A stretch of 64,000 nucleotides of DNA from the NCBI RefSeq assembly GCF_047511655.1, contig NC_133394.1, positions 59,552,501 through 59,616,500 on the forward strand, read 5' to 3'. How positions within the stretch are numbered: position 1 is the first letter of the stretch; each line of letters opens with the position of its first letter. Source of the DNA: Castor canadensis (Eukaryota; Chordata; Mammalia; Rodentia; Castoridae). The notes below the pieces were generated by a model that made no database searches, was not told the DNA's origin, and saw only the letters and a list, made by a program, of their open reading frames with translations. A program made the position numbers and the translations under genes. Shown in pieces: positions 26,541 through 39,355 of the stretch.

Positions 26541-28091
26541 TTTCCTTTTTCCAGAAAACTGAGCTATATTCTGTGGAAGGAACATAAAACGATCATACAT
26601 CCTAATGATTAAAATGAGAATCTGTGTTTGATCATTAGGTCACTTAGGTTTGTATTTGATATCAAGTGAGAGTTATAAGACAAATAAGAGAAGCTACTAC
26701 CTTTTTTCTCAGAATGCCAGAGATGCTGAGCAATAGTAAAATTTAGAGCTGGATGAATAGGATTCCCATTGCCTATTTCCTCTATGACTATTGAAAGTGC
26801 TTGTTCATGTTTGATGGGGAAAAATGTCACATGCATAAATTGTCCCTCTTCCCAATCAAATTTTTATATATTCACTCACACTTCTCTAATGCAAATGTTT
26901 GGTGGAGAATTCAGTCAAAATAGCCTCAAGCTTTAGAATATTGGATTTGTCAATCTACAATGTACAGGGCATCTCAATTTTCTCTACTATTTCTCTTCTT
27001 TTTCTAACAACCTTTCATGTCACTTTCAAAAACATACTTTCAGAGGAGCAAAATGAAATTAATTCATGTAAATATTCATTGAATAGTTATTATTTTCTTC
27101 AACCTCTTGAAATCCAAGGATCAGATATAATGGAGAAACATCATAGTAAAGTGGAACCGAGTATATTCTGGGGTCTTTATGAAGCCTGTTTTCAGACAAA
27201 TTGAGAGAGAAATCATCCATTTTACTCTCACAATGAATTTCTCTTGTACTGCATGGCAGGAGGCCAGGCTATAAAATGATGTTTTAATGTTGCAAGCTAG
27301 ATCAAAGAAATACCTTAATGATGTTTGGTCCTGCCTGAATATTAAGAGACAGCTTTGAAGACTCACACATTATGTTCTACAATCTGATGATTGCTTATAT
27401 TTCTCCTTTAAGATAGAACACAAATTATTTCCATGGTTTATACTAAACCTATAGATATAAGTAGGTTTTTACTACCAAACAGTCAGCAACCAAGGCTTAC
27501 AATTAACTACACAGCTCATAACATTAAAGCTTAATCTAGTCTCACATAGGGAAAAAAGCTATTTTTGAGGAAATCAATTTAAAAATTGAGAATTATAAAC
27601 AGTGTATAGATGGCTTTTTAACTACAAAACTTAAAAAAAAAAAGACAATACAATAAGATGATTTCCTTTGGCAGTTAGAATGTAAAAAAATACTAATCAA
27701 ACCAAGAAAATAATTTCTTTCTCTTCTGCATTGCATATTAAGTGACTGTTAATATAAAAGATCTGTCCCTGGGCAGTGGACAACACAGAATGAACCAGCA
27801 ATGGAGGAAGCTGTCAACTAGAGAGCAGATCTTTTCCAAATCTTGCTATCTTTTTTATTATGATAAAGGACCTGTATTTTTAAATAAATCATTTGCTTAT
27901 TTTTGCTTACCCAACTGATGATACGGGAAACAAATTAAAATACTGAATTTGTTGTATATTTATTGTGATTAAGAAAAAATGGAGAATTAGCTTTGAAGAC
28001 AAAATAGTTTATATAGTAATAAATGCTCATTTATAAACATATATAATGACCCCAATAAAGACGCACTCTGTGTTCTCGACAACTGTCTGAT
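26541..28091. other. Intergenic DNA without recognised features
   Basis: No exon or named repeat is supported. A 101-codon open frame at 26899-27204 has no recognised domain. Confidence 0.5.
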
Positions 28092-28250
28092 CCAGTGATT
28101 CTCAAAGACAAGCAGCTGTATAACCTGGGCACTTATAAAAATGCAAATTCCCATTATCCACTCTGATCTGAATCAGACATTCTGAAGGTGGAGCCCAGGG
28201 TGGTTGAATGAGCCCTGCAGGTGATACCGGTGCATTCTGAAGTTACTGTT
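28092..28250 (+). mobile_element. MER5A-like DNA transposon relic
   Basis: It begins near the canonical terminus ('ccagtgattctcaaagac'). It continues with 'ataacctgggcacttataaa', 'aatgcaaattccc', 'gaatcagacattctgaaggt', 'ggagcccagggtgg' and 'gcaggtgataccggtgca'. The right terminal repeat is degraded. This is a better match than the copy at 17287. Confidence 0.75.
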
Positions 28251-30157
28251 GCAATCTAGTCTATTGAGCTTTAAATTGGCATTTCATGTAATGAGATGTT
28301 CATACCACTAAACTCAACCTTATGTATTTTTCACAGGCAATGTCTGTAAGGTGACTTAGAGTCAGGCAAAATTCATCTTTCTATGGCTTTCAAACAGCCT
28401 GATACCCCTTCTGTTTCTTTTCCTCACAGCCAATCATTTTGGTAAGATTTTTAGTTTTGATCTATTTTCACTTTAACATCTCTGGAGAAAATAAAGAAAA
28501 CTGGGGTACATTTCCTTGGGTTGAGTTAGAAGTTGCTAACTAGAATACGATTTCAATTAAATCTTCACCCCATTACCTTTAGGCAATTGAACAAATGTCA
28601 TTGATTGACATAAGTCCAAACTGAAGATCTGAACATAAACTGTAATACATATGTTGATCAGCTATTTCATATAAAAATACTCGGATGTCCTCTATAAATA
28701 TTTGCATTTTTAAACTTGTCAGAATAATATGTGGATTTGATTTTTAGGCATTGAAAAATGGAAGGGAACTCTACAAATTGAAATGAGTTTTCTGAAATCC
28801 TTTTACAACCAACACCCTCCACATAGAAGCATTTAGATTAGTGACAAAATTTCATCCAAAGACACAAATAATTTTAACTTATATGAAGCATAAATTATTA
28901 AATCTTTATGTCATGATGAGTTGATATTCACTACCTTTATACAAGGATTATTTCAATATGTAAAAGTGCATAGTTTTTTTCTTTTTTCTTCATCTTAATG
29001 ATTTCTCTAGGTTTGTGATTTACAGATGCTTCCTTTTGTATTTGAAACTGGGTCTCTCATAAAAATATATTTTCTATTGTCTCAAAGCTTCCCAGAGGAT
29101 GACAGAAACCTGAGCCTCTTCTATTTTTTGAGGTCCTCAGTATTTTTGTAAATAGTAATAACAGAATGTCAAAGGCAGTTATAGAAACTGTGAAACTAAA
29201 CTCAACTCATTATCACATCAAAAATATTGCACAAGCTCATTTGGAGTTGACTAAATTTGAGGAGTTTCACCAATGTGAGGCCCTTGACCAGATGGCCTTC
29301 ACCTCCACTTGGGCCCTACCAGAGGTTCTTGGTTGTCTGTAACTAGTATTAGACAAAACTGGAATATCTCTCTAGAGGAAAAATTGTTCCCTGGTGTCGA
29401 TGTCCCTGCACCAGGGAATGATGATAGAAAAGGAGAGCTAGTGGGGGTGAGGGCTGATGCTCACGTATATTCTCTCCTTGCCTTCCCGATGGGCAAGTAG
29501 CCCAGGAATGGGAGAAAATATAGGTAATATATTAAGCTGCTATTACACTCACTTGAATGTCACATGTGCACAGATGGAAACTTCTGTGGAATGGATCTGT
29601 AAGATTTCACTACACCATGGGGAAAGATAGCATAACACTAAGCTGCTGAACTTCCAAATGGATGGATGGAAGCAGTCACTCTCCCCAAAGCAATGAGAAA
29701 GTTGATTATGCCTCCAGTCCAGTTATGCCTTCAGTACAACCTAAGCAAAGAAAGCCCCAAATACAGTCCTAAATACACTACTTTATTCTGAAAAAGAGAT
29801 TTTTCTGGGGTTTTGTTTTTGTACAGAGAAGCTAGAAAAAGAAAGAAAAGGAAGACCACTACTAAACCTGCCTATATACACTGGAACCTTCAGAAATGTA
29901 TGGAGTTATGAATCTTGTCCATTCTCTGAAATCTTGTGGATCAACACATTATATGTGTATATCAATACATTATAAGCAACCGAAGTGAAAGAAATGTTTC
30001 TGCTTTTTTTTTTTTGCTTTTTTAATATTATTGTGATTCCATGGCCATCTAGGTCAATAAATTTTTAGATGACTAATATAGTGAATTGATGGCTGCTTGG
30101 ATGACAGAACAGGCTGTCTGGAGTAAGGCATATAAAAATAATATAGGTTCTTAAAAA
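28251..30157. other. Intergenic DNA without recognised features
   Basis: No exon or named repeat is supported. A short poly-T run lies at about 30005-30025. Confidence 0.5.
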
Positions 30158-30373
30158 TCTTTTTTTTTCTAAGGTGGTATTAGGGATTGAACTCAGGGCC
30201 TTGTATTTAAGTGCTCTACTACATGAGCCACAGCCCTAATCATTTTGCTTTAGTTTGTTTTTCAAATAGCATCTCTCAACGTTTGTTCTGTCTCCCAAGG
30301 ACCAAGATCCTCCTACCTCTGCCTTTCCAGTAGCTGGAATTACAAGCCTGAGGCCACCACTACTAGCCCCTGA
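30158..30373 (-). mobile_element. B1/ID composite SINE (antisense)
   Basis: The plus strand starts with a T run, then 'gggattgaactcagggcctt', 'gtgctctactacatgagcca', 'ctcctacctctgcctttcca', 'gtagctggaattacaagcct'. This is the reverse complement of the local B1+ID SINE family. Confidence 0.83.
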
Positions 30374-30593
30374 CCCCAGGGTTCTTAAAATTCTTGACAG
30401 GCACAAAACTCCCAAGGGAAACTCCAAGTAAAAAAATAAAAGGACAAAAACCAATATAAAACATGTCAACTAAACAAAAAATTCTAGCGTCCTGACATTT
30501 TCCTGAAGGTGCAATTGCTTCAGTCACCTCTGTATCCTCTTCTACACCTGAAGCAAGAAAAATACTATATAACTTTTTGGCTTAAAAAAAAAT

Positions 30594-30716
30594 CAGACTA
30601 GGACTATAGTTCAGCGGTAAAGCGCTTGCCTAGCTATGTGCAAGGCCCTAGGCTCAATTCCCAACACCTAAAAACAAAACAAGGCAAAGCAAAGCAAAAC
30701 AAGATAAAACAAAAAC
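30594..30716 (+). mobile_element. ID-like SINE with A-rich tail
   Basis: An A-box-like stretch ('ctatagttcagcggtaaagc'), then 'gcttgcctagctatgtgcaa', 'ggccctaggctcaattccca' with the B-box, then a CAAAA/CAAAG-rich tail. This is a tRNA-derived ID-type element without the 7SL half. Confidence 0.85.
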
Positions 30717-31639
30717 CCCAAGGAACTCAAGGACTTTGGGATGTTAACTGAAGGTCTTGCTATATTATCCAAATGTCCTCACAAAGTTAATAAACAACCA
30801 AAATGTTCTATGTCTATATCATTTGGGTCTCTTCCAGTTCTAATGAATAGAAAACTTAACCCAGGCTACCTTAAGTAGAAAGTGATTTTATGGATTCACG
30901 TAAGAAAATATCCAGAACTGAAACTTGTTTCAGTAATAACTGGGTTCAGGGCGCAATAAATTCTGTGTGGGTTTAGCTCTTCAACAACTACCAGGTCTGC
31001 CTACCTAATCACGGGAGTCATTTTCAGACTTCACATGCTGACACCAAAGCGCTATGTTCCTATCTACACTGTGCAAAGTCCAGAAGAAAATAGTCCACTT
31101 GCTTCAGGAAGGCCCCGAAAAGGGCCCAGAATGGCGCATCTTTATCTCTGATTGATCAGATCTGGTCACATGCAATCCCAGCTTACAGGAAGACCTAGAG
31201 CTCCACAGGCCAGACCTGAGCCCCAGCGTTAGCGCATAGACCAACATCACGTAAGCAAAAGGGCAGCAGCATAGAATGGTGGTTGGATCCTCCAAAATAA
31301 AGAGGGGTGCTGTATCCAAAAAAAAAAGTAAGTACTGGAAAGCAAAACTGCAAATGTCCCTTAAAGTAGCCATTAGTAAGATCCCACTAAACCACACTCT
31401 CCGGTGTGGTGTCACTGGAGCCCGGTGAGATTTTTCAGTCTTTCCAATTCAGGATCCAAATCACACTAGAGTTTTGGAGCGCATAACCTCCCACCACGAG
31501 TGCAGAAGCTCCTTCCCATTGCTTGCCGGCCCTCCACTTGTCTTCAAGGGCCGGAACGCATAGCCTTTTAGAAACTGGCGAACAGAGGAGACACCTGCTC
31601 CTGGCCTGGCAGCAGCCCACCGGGCATTGCCCTGTCCAG
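30717..31639. other. Upstream flank of the CpG island
   Basis: Non-repetitive sequence whose GC content rises towards the CpG island. Promoter-proximal elements may lie here, but I cannot name specific sites. There is an A8 run near 31318. Confidence 0.4.
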
Positions 31640-32300
31640 TGCCAAGGAGCACGATCAGAGCTGACCACGCAGGTGCGCCTAACCTTCCCGGCGCCGCCCC
31701 GGGGACCCGCACACTCCACTCATTCTTGACTTCTACCGATCCACTCTGGGGTACGATAGGAACCGGCGCAGACTGGGGTGTGGGGAGACTTCCAAGGTCT
31801 CCTTCTCGAGGCTAGAGCCTCCTGATGCGCGGGGGCCGCCCAGGCGGGAGGCCGGCGGATGGAGGAGGCTGCGTCTCCGGCTCCCTCTCGCCTCCTCTTC
31901 TTCTTCCGGCGGGCGCGCGCCGGCTGGGAGCTGGGAGGTGGCGTGAGGGCGGCGGCGGCGCGGCCAGGCGGGTCCCGGGGCCGCGGGAGAGAGCGCAGGA
32001 GTCCCGGACGTGCCCGCCGCGCTCTGTCGCCAGGCAGCCGCTCCCCGCGCTGCGCCGCCCGCACCGCCTGCCCAGCCCGACCCGCCGCAGGCTCGGCCCC
32101 AGGACGCGGGAGGGGACGGTCCGCAGTCATCCCCGCCCCGCCGGAGCTCCGCGCAGCCGGGACCTCACAGTCGCCTCGAGGAACCGCGGAGGCCGAGGAC
32201 CCGAGAGGAGCAGGATGTCCGCGCACCGCTGCCGCCCGAGGTAATCACCGCGGGTGACCCGGCGGATCCTCGCCGGGAAACCCAACCCGAGCTTGAAATG
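31640..32300 (+). promoter_or_regulatory. NDST3: CpG island, probable NDST3 promoter
   Basis: In an otherwise AT-rich window this ~650 bp segment is strongly GC-rich and dense in CpG, for example GGCGGCGGCGCGG near 31950 and GGGTCCCGGGGCCGCGGGAG near 31970-31990. A GC-box-like CCCCGCCCCG lies at 32131-32140 and an ETS-like TTCCGG at about 31904. No TATA box stands out. It lies 13 kb upstream of the recognised NDST3 coding exon, in the right order and with a matching splice donor, so I infer it is the NDST3 promoter. Long open frames on both strands here are composition effects. Confidence 0.75.
31860..32240 (+). other. NDST3: Probable non-coding exon 1 of NDST3 (5' boundary unknown)
   Basis: The sequence CCGCCCGAG|GTAATC at 32232-32246 is a good splice donor, with GTAA after a G-ending exon. 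It sits at the 3' edge of the CpG island, where a first exon normally ends. The transcription start cannot be fixed from sequence, so the left boundary is arbitrary within the island. The coding exon at 45354 begins with a splice acceptor and carries 5' UTR before its ATG, so at least one upstream non-coding exon must exist. This is the best candidate. Confidence 0.5.
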
Positions 32301-32454
32301 CTGATCCGACGTGAAATGCGGACTTTAGACGTGGCACCGCGATCAGGACAAGTTTCTTGCCTCTTGACCTGAAGGGGTGTTGAAATTAACACTCGCCTTG
32401 TTTATTCAGCCTTTTCTTTCCTATTTGAAATAAGTTTATTTAAACAATGGGAGC

Positions 32455-32474
32455 AAAAAAAAAAAAAAAAAAAA
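32455..32474. repeat. Poly-A run
   Basis: Twenty consecutive A residues just downstream of the CpG island. No SINE or L1 body precedes it, so it looks like a simple homopolymer. Confidence 0.97.
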
Positions 32475-35400
32475 CCGCCTCCAGAGTGACTTGTGGGTTT
32501 GTAAACATAATCCTGAAAGTTTTTGCATGGTGTGGTTATTTGCTTATGCATATTTATTAACCTGTTAGCTCTTTGGCTAGTCAGAAAATTGACATTTAAA
32601 ATAGTCTTTGAGGAACAGTACGAGTTGGCTGTTGCGTTCAGGCATCCTGATATTTATCAGCTTAGTTAGCATCTGTGTTCCCGGAGTGGTACTAAAGCCT
32701 GTCCCTCGGTGAAGGTCTCGCATGTGACACTCTTGCCCTCTAGTGCCTCACCAGCTTGGTAGCAGTTTGATGGCTAATATTAATAAGATGTTACATAACA
32801 CGAGGATACTGGGCCAGAACTGGCATTGTTACCACTTATAAAGCCAAATAGCCTGGGCTGATGGTTGCACATGCTACTGTTTCCATTTCTTTTGTAATTG
32901 AAACTTTCTCCGGCATTTTCAAATGTTTGAACTTTAATTCCAGGTAAGTGGATTTGTTTATTTATACTGTATAGTAAAGGTTTACTGGTCAATGTAAGGG
33001 GCTTTTAATAAGAGATAACTTTGTTTGCAGTTAATCAAGAATTCCAGTGTTGAAGAAATACCTCATTTCATTACTGATTAAGTGAAATGAAATAATGAAC
33101 TATCTTATCCTTCTAGGATAATTTTAAACTTCACTTTCATCAGATTAAAGTATTCAAGAGATGAACCCTTGTAGTTGACTAAGATCTCCACTGAACGACT
33201 AAAATTATTTTGTCAAGGGGTTGTTAAATAGACTACATTGTCTGTTGCCTTGTTAGAATTTTGTAAGTAACATCTAAGATTTAAGCAATAACTACCTGCT
33301 AATCTAGACAGCAATGATTCCCAGTGAAGCTTTGTATTTGATGCAGTTTATTTTATCAATGTTATTTAAGATTGTATGATTAATAAAAATTAAATGTAGC
33401 TGGAAAAAAATCAGCCTAAGTATTGATTGACTATAGAAGTTTTAAATTAAATGAAATTAGATATATTTTTTCACTTAATGTAGTCACTTTTGGGGAGGGG
33501 TAGGGAAGAACCCAATTGCATTCTTTAAGGGATTTACTCAGATCATTTCAACTAGTTTTTGAATATTTGGGCACTGTTTAAGCCTCAAAGTCATTTAAAA
33601 TTAAAAATTTATCTAAATTCTTTATAAATATAACAGGATATAGCAACCTATAATCTGGAAAAGTTTTGAGAAAAACACCTCTAAACAATGCAAACAGCTA
33701 CATTCCCAATATGAAATTCAGATGCAAATAAAATATTGAGTCATGTGTTAAACTGATCCTGAAAACATTCTTTTTTTTCTCCATAGAAAAATATATTATT
33801 GTCAACTACTGAGCAATGCTGTTCACCACCAGAGAGCAGAATGATGAAAGGGAAAGTCTGATATTCAGCTGAAGGGAATCATTTTTCTTTTTCTTCAGCC
33901 ATAGCTCCCTATCAATATTGTGTTTGAGAAGATTTCAAAACTAAATTTGAAAGACATTCTTTTTTAAATACTACTGAACATATCAAGAGGTTTCACTAAT
34001 AGAAGTTCTTTTCTTTCCTTTCTTCCCAAGTTAACACAGGATCTTTCTTTCTGTGATATTGTTATTCTTGTCTTTATGGTCTTGATAGTAAAACAGAAGG
34101 CCTGTTTCTTTGTGTAACTGTTACAGTAAACTGGTTACTTCAGTTAATTTTCTTCATAGTCTTTAGAATGAGGGATTTTCAGGTACCAAAATATTTAGGA
34201 TAAAATGAAACTTTTATCTCTTTTTGGAGAGATTTCTTGTAGTTTAGTTTGGTTGAGGTATGGAATACCTTGTCTTTCAATAAATTTCCTTCAGAAAAGT
34301 ATTATTTCTGAAGGTTAAAGCTAATACTAGTTTTTGGTGTAACTGAAAGGTTTTTTGAAAAAAAATAGAGAAGAAAATGAGGCATTTGAGGGTTTTTTTC
34401 TGGACCACATCTTCTGCTAAAGAAGTTATTAGGAGTTACAACCTAAATATTTAATAGCTGACTTAGGATTTCAAAAATTAAAAAGTGGAAAGAGATTATA
34501 CACATTTCTTTTAATTCAGAGAATTATTCAGATGACTCCTTTGAAACCTAGTTGAGTCTCAGCTGTATTTTAGTGATTAGAGTCAATTTCTAAACGTAAA
34601 TGTTTATCTGTTGAGGTATAAATTATATTCAAAGAAAACTATATTTAAATACTTTGTGATTTATATACAAATAAAAACAGTAAAAGACAATTAAGAATAA
34701 ACCCACTATTCTCAACTGTATGAGTACCTTATATGTCTAATTGTTCAATAATTTAGACAATGAGGAAAAGCAGCAGAAGTTTACTTTCCCCATGCTGTGG
34801 TTATTGGAGATAAGCATTCGCACTGAAAAATTCCTACCCAGGTTAAGGGATACTCCAGGCCACAAAAGTAATGGCATGCATTATAATGATAATTAGTCTG
34901 AACAACACTCAAAATTATTTTGTGATTGAAGTTTCTCTTAGATTTGTAACAAAGAATTGGTTTTAGAATTTGTTGGAATGCCTGATTTTAATAAAAGTTA
35001 TATCCTTAAGCACCTGATATCACAATGAGTGATTCATCCCTTCATGTTATTGTTAACATTTTGCATCAATTTCACATAAGTCATGTAAGTTACATGACTA
35101 GGGAAAAAGTATCCCGGTCCTATTAGGATCAATGTGTATAACACATTTCAAAAAATCTTGTAAATTAATGAGGACTGTAACTCTTGAGTACCTCTACTAA
35201 ATAAGAGCTTAAACATCAAATTTTATAACCCTATCCTAAGGCCTTTAACTAACTCAATGTGGGCATCCATTTTATACACACTTCAATTTTTAATCTTTTT
35301 TTGTTTGATTACAATACTTGAAAATATGAAAGTAGACTGGATTCTGAAAGTAGTCTGGATTCTAGACTTCACTTTGCCATGAGAGTCATGTCATTGGAAC

Positions 35401-35604
35401 CCTTCATAGATCTGGGGCTTGGTTTCCTCACTGGGAGAATGGGAATCTCAGAGACTTTTATCCTGTCCTGTTTGTTGTCCAAAATTGTAGAAATTTCTCA
35501 GGAGGATAAGACAAATATATATGAAAAAACAGTAGAGAATAACATACAATTTAACTTGTTGATAAATGCTATTGTTTAGATGACTAGTAGAGATGTAAGC
35601 TGTC

Positions 35605-35800
35605 AGAATAATTTACACTCACAAAATGTTTACCTTGTACCAGGCACTGTTCCACAAACTTGACATAAATTTTTAGTGCATGTGGTCTTCACAGAGATTG
35701 TCTGAGGAGATACTATTCCTATTTCAAAAATCAGGAAATTGAGGCACTGAGATATTCCTTACTTGCCCAAGATTAATCTGTCAAGTGGTAAAAGTGGTCT
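35605..35800 (+). mobile_element. MIR element (sense)
   Basis: MIR landmarks occur in order: 'cttgtaccaggcactgttcc', 'atactattcctatttcaaaa', 'tcaggaaattgaggcactga', 'ttacttgcccaagattaatc', 'tgtcaagtggtaaaagtgg'. This is the best-preserved MIR in the window. Confidence 0.88.
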
Positions 35801-36734
35801 TTATCACTACATCACACTCTCACTTAAATTTTTATGCTTGATACACCTCTTGATATGATTTGAACAATCCATGAATCACTCTAACCATTTCAACCACTTC
35901 TACCCCTGCATATGAAATAATTCAGGATGTAGTTACTAAACTTCTACTTTTTTTGTCAGGCATAGAGTACTGCCCAGGACAATTATATGTGGCACCTTTC
36001 CTAATAAAGCATATATAATCTAGTGTACGTGATTTCTTTCTCTGTACTACGTCAATGGGATTGAATGTCACTTATTCTAAAAGAGTACCAAAGAAACAGG
36101 AAATTTTTACTTAACTTCTTCATTGGTGCATCTATAGAACAGAGAATAATAGAACTACCACATCTATAGCCTCTTCAAGACGCCTGTCATATTTCCCCAT
36201 TCTTTTCTTCTGCTCTTTTTACATCATCTTCTCACTGCAGATTGGTTGACTTTCCTTTTCTGGTTCATGTAATCTGCCCTAAAACATAGCCAAACTTGAT
36301 TTGCAACTTTGCATCATATGGTCCACACAATATTGTGAGGTTGTTTAACACTCTCTTCCAATTTTCAGATAAAGACAAAGATGATAAGGGGTAGATTAGA
36401 TCCTCAAAGCTGCATTGGCACTACCTGCTGTTACATGCACATTCTAGCTCAATCTAAGAGAAAATCAGAGGTCATTTTCCCCTTAAGCCATACAACCAGA
36501 ACCAACAGCAAACAGCCATGGAATAGTTTTCTTTTCTCACATTGCTAGATGGCATAGCACTAAGGGAAGTGCTACAAAAACATGTTTTTTTACCTTCCTA
36601 ATTTCCAAATGCAAAGAAGGAGAGAATATTACAATAGTCATTTTCCATTTCAATGTACCAAACAATGCTTTTCTATCATTTATCTTTTTTAAAAATCCCA
36701 GTTCTTCTGATGAAACCCATTAAAAATTATTTAA

Positions 36735-36865
36735 GGAGCAGGGAGGGGAGATAAGAACAAGTAATAGAGGGAGTGAATTTGATCAAAGCACATTATATGC
36801 ATGTATAGAAACATCACAATAAACCCCTTTGTACAATTAATATGCACTAATAAAAAAGAGGTAAA
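36735..36865 (+). mobile_element. L1 3' UTR tip (sense)
   Basis: A short L1 end: 'gagtgaatttgatcaaagca', 'cattatatgcatgtatagaa', 'acatcacaataaaccccttt', 'gtacaattaatatgcactaa' and then an A-rich tail. Confidence 0.7.
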
Positions 36866-37686
36866 ATTTTTAAATTAAGAAAACAAAAATCCCAGCAGAG
36901 ACAGAGTGTATTATTGGTCATGCTCCATGCATTACTTGTCTACTACAGCAGGGTTCAATTAATATGACACAATTTCATACATTCTTTCCCAAAGAAAAAC
37001 ATACTCTGTCAAATTTTAATACTACTAAATTACTTTGAGCAAATTCAAGATACGTATTTGAAGCCTCCAACTGCATTTTTCAACACTATAAAATATAGCT
37101 AAATTAGAGAAAGAAGAATGTTGTCAAAATCTTTTAAATATCTTTCATTTATGTTAGAACCTGAAGTTCTTTGGTTATTAATACTCATTTTCCAGATGGT
37201 AATCTTTTTTTCACATTTCTTGCACTGCCAACTTTAACATGATTCGGTTTCATTTAGAAATTGATTTTTACTTTGGAATGGTGGTAGGTGTTAGTGGAAG
37301 AGGAAAGATAGGTTACATTGACAAGTAGGTACTTCCTCTTGCAGATATTGCAATATTTTGTAAAATGTATGTTTGTATTCATTCAGTTTGTCACTATCCA
37401 AGTGGAATAGCCTGGGATTTCCAAAAGTAATTACACCCTCTGCCTTTTGTTAATGGTACATAATTAGATAATGGCTAATGTTTTCTTGGTGGAGTCTTTA
37501 AAAACAGATGCATTGCAAACTCTAGCCACATGAAGCTCTGAAAATTCTCACAATGAGAAAAAATAGATATTTGAGTAAGATTCAATAAAAGGCACATACT
37601 GTATGCACCTGATTTATGACTCTGGTCAAAATGGTCACTGCTATTTCTCAGTGTTTATATATAGCCCTGACTGTTTTGGGATTTTC

Positions 37687-37868
37687 TTTTCTTTTTTTTT
37701 TTGTTTGTTTTTTTTCAAGGCCTTCACTTTGAACCACTCCATTAGCCCAATTTTTTTGCAATAGGGTTTTTCAAGATAGGGTCTTACTGGCTTCACACTG
37801 CAGTCCTCCTGATCTCTGTCTCCTGAGTAGCTAGGATTATAGGCATAAGTCACCAGAGTCGGGCAGCC
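37687..37868 (-). mobile_element. B1-type SINE (antisense)
   Basis: A T-rich start, then 'cactttgaaccactccatta', 'agatagggtcttactggctt', 'ctgatctctgtctcctgagt', 'agctaggattataggcataa'. This is the reverse complement of the local SINE family. Confidence 0.8.
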
Positions 37869-37989
37869 CTGACTGTTTGAGGCCAATGTGACTGATAGAA
37901 AAAAAATTCATGGAAGATGGTTTTGTTTGATAATTTCCCTAGTTTGTGAATGCAATTGCTATTTATAAATATTAATAGAGGCTTTTCTT

Positions 37990-38960
37990 CACCCATTCAA
38001 CAAGTATTCAATGTGATGTTCTTACATTAAACATCCTTAGACATCAAGAACAAAGAAATGAGTAAAACAAGTACTTAATGAGGCTTCCAGTCTACAGAGA
38101 AAGATTACACAGAACATAGAATGACTAGTAACTGTAAAGTGAGCTATAGACTAAAGTAGAGAGTGTTTAATGTGAAGGCCTTACAGATTTAGGGGATCAG
38201 GAAAGACTTCTGTAAGGAAGGGACATTTATACTTAGAACCATAGGATTTGGGAGGATAAAGTCAGATGAAATGGAAGGAAAAACATTCCAGATGAAGGTA
38301 ACAACATGTGAGAAGACCCTGAGACAGAACAAGGGTTGCCTCTGGGAGAACTAAAAGCTGACCTATTTCCCCAGAACTTAGATGGAAGTACACCATAAAC
38401 TCAGGCATGAGAGGTCAGAGTGGGATGCATACCAAAAGGGGCATAATGGACGTGGATAGGAATATGGGTTTTAATCAGCAAGTGAAATAATCAGCCATTG
38501 ATGAATTCTCAACTGGAAATAAATAAATCAGTTCCACTTTGATGCTGCATTGAGAAAAGTGTGGGGGGGAGCCAGGAACATTTGTGGTGAGATTAGTTGT
38601 TATAGCAGTTCAAGTGAGTAATACTACCTGGATAAAGAGAATGTGCACTGGATCCTGTGAGTTTGGAGCAACAGAAATGAGAGGACTTAGGTTTATTTAG
38701 ATAAGCAGAGCTGAATTAAAAGAAGGTGTCAAGGATGAACCACTAGGTGGTTATGGGGAGATGAAGATAGCTTTAGGGGAAAAACCATAAATCCAGCTTT
38801 GGACAGGTTGAGTTTGCTTGTGACATGATTCCAGTGGAGCCAAACTGGCTGGTATATAATAAGAAAGGGCACAGTTAATGGTGACTTCTTGTTGCTCTTT
38901 TGTCAAGTTGATAGCTCAATTTGAAGTCCCAGAGCTTAGATGAAGGAAGTCTGAGTAATG
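37990..38960 (+). repeat. Ancient mammalian interspersed repeat, copy 1
   Basis: The segment starts 'cacccattcaacaagtattc' and carries 'agcattcc'-like 'aaaaacattccagatgaagg', 'gagaagaccctgagacagaa', 'tggacaggttgagtttgctt' and 'tgacatgattccagtggagc'. This order recurs at 47690-48760 and 61390-62700, always on the plus strand. I recognise it as an old mammalian repeat, perhaps LINE-2-related, but do not assign a family. There is no open frame. Confidence 0.55.
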
Positions 38961-39214
38961 AACATTTGGAATTTATTGGAGAGTAGAGGGCAATGAAAAC
39001 CAGAGAATGTGTGACTCATCTAAGAAAAGGAGGAGGAAGGAGAAGAAACCCAAGGATGGGCTGCTGGTTAAGCTTTGACCTGAGCCTCTTCTTTTGCTTG
39101 GAGACCCCCTGATTTTAGATCCCTGAACCAAGAGTGACTTCTCTGCTTTCCACAACTCCACTTAAACTAAAATACTTGTGCCTGCCCTTTATAGATTCAT
39201 AGTGAACTTTCCTT

Positions 39215-39355
39215 GACCTATTCATTCTATGTGTCAGTCACCATTCTAAGAGATTTTAATAGTTTATCTCATAATCTTCATTAAAAGTCTATGAAATAGC
39301 TATCACAGCATCGCTGCTTCCATCTGAGGAAAGTGCAGCATCTAAAGGCAATAGC
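39215..39355 (+). mobile_element. MIR fragment (sense)
   Basis: Decayed MIR landmarks: 'ctatgtgtcagtcaccattc', 'aagagattttaatagtttat', 'ctcataatcttcattaaaag', 'catctgaggaaagtgcagca'. Confidence 0.6.

Noticed and set aside
30594-30716. tRNA gene
   Set aside because: A- and B-box-like sequences are present, but they belong to an ID-type SINE with an A-rich tail and no plausible cloverleaf.
31720-32257. Open frames of 120-168 codons on both strands
   Set aside because: They lie in the CpG island, where stop codons are rare. They are rich in A, G, P and R, lack any domain, and overlap in several frames.
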